From contig NZ_LMMV01000012.1 in the NCBI RefSeq assembly GCF_001422405.1, positions 987,466-1,051,465 of the forward strand: DNA of 64,000 bases, written 5' to 3'. The DNA comes from Pseudorhodoferax sp. Leaf267 (GTDB lineage Bacteria; Pseudomonadota; Gammaproteobacteria; Burkholderiales; Burkholderiaceae_C). The translations under genes were made by a program, and so were the position numbers. The notes beneath the pieces are model-generated. The model was not told where the DNA came from and made no database searches. It saw nothing but the letters and a program-made list of their open reading frames with translations. Below are positions 63,892 to 64,000 of the stretch, piece by piece. Numbering within the stretch: position 1 is the first letter of the stretch; every line of letters starts with the position of its first letter.

Positions 63892-64000
63892 TTACCAGGC
63901 CAGCGTGACTTGCAGCACGTCGGTGTAGGTGCCAGCCGTCAGCGCAGCCGGGCTGGTCTTGTTCACCTTGGCGAAGATGGGCAGCGGGAAGGACGCGCCG
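63892..64000 (-). CDS. spore coat U domain pilus subunit, C-terminal fragment
   Basis: The last 35 or so codons of another SCPU gene, ending TAGTYTDVLQVTLAW before TAA; the remainder lies beyond the right edge. The final strand closely resembles that of the next subunit gene (AGQYTDTLQVVFSW). It is probably CsuA/B (major subunit) or another minor subunit, placed 59 bases upstream of the CsuB-like gene in the same operon. Confidence 0.82.
   Translation of the reverse strand, partial: GASFPLPIFAKVNKTSPAALTAGTYTDVLQVTLAW

Overview
The window looks like chromosomal DNA from a high-GC betaproteobacterium of the order Burkholderiales, most likely family Comamonadaceae (Acidovorax/Variovorax-like). 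This is inferred from very high GC in third codon positions, Bug-family solute receptors, the cysI-DUF934-cysH-cysD-cysN order, a SUI1-family gene coupled to an aminotransferase, a 3-hydroxybutyrate dehydrogenase beside a patatin-like lipase, and dense gene packing. No rRNA, tRNA, CRISPR array, prophage or insertion sequence is visible. A few dozen long open frames on the opposite strands of real genes are GC-driven shadows and were left out.

Layout. 1-3.9 kb: assimilatory sulfate reduction operon on the minus strand (cysI, DUF934, cysH, cysD, start of cysN), divergent from cobT. 5.2-8.1 kb: a PAS-GAF-GGDEF-EAL protein convergent with nth. 8.1-12.3 kb: Bug receptor, gamma-glutamyltransferase-like enzyme, MocR-type aminotransferase and SUI1 protein. 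12.3-16.4 kb: GST, a small secreted protein, a ProQ/FinO RNA-binding protein, a 60-residue proline-rich protein, a luciferase-like oxidoreductase and a HAD dehalogenase. 16.7-22.6 kb: a complete tripartite RND efflux operon. 22.7-26.7 kb: isomerase, monooxygenase, ketopantoate reductase, hydroxybutyrate dehydrogenase, patatin-like lipase. 26.8-33.7 kb: FKBP isomerase and a polyamine/membrane cluster (SpeD-like, Tat-lipoprotein flavin oxidase, membrane-fused spermidine synthase, DUF350, DUF4178, SPFH-SHOCT). The SPFH gene carries an apparent one-base frameshift.

33.7-39.3 kb: IclR regulator divergent from an orphan TRAP receptor, then a translationally coupled trio (THI5-like receptor, nucleoside deaminase, 2-oxoglutarate dioxygenase). 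39.5-51.3 kb: a GAF-EAL protein and a polar amino acid ABC transporter operon with its own GntR and a trailing LysR, an AapJ-like receptor with the 18-residue tail of a lost paralogue beside it, a diguanylate cyclase, a cupin, DadA and a membrane-anchored Mrr-like protein. 51.4-57.7 kb: a large hybrid histidine kinase, a secreted protein, an OmpR-type regulator, MAPEG and DUF1993 proteins. 57.8-64 kb: a YjjJ-type HipA kinase with a distinctive AT-rich operator-like leader, convergent with an archaic (Csu-type) chaperone-usher pilus operon that runs off the right edge.

Themes: three c-di-GMP enzymes plus a phosphorelay kinase sit in the same 64 kb as a Csu-type pilus, which fits surface-attachment control, although no direct link is visible. 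Several solute receptors have no membrane partners nearby. The best candidate for an under-described system is the polyamine/DUF350/DUF4178/SPFH cluster.
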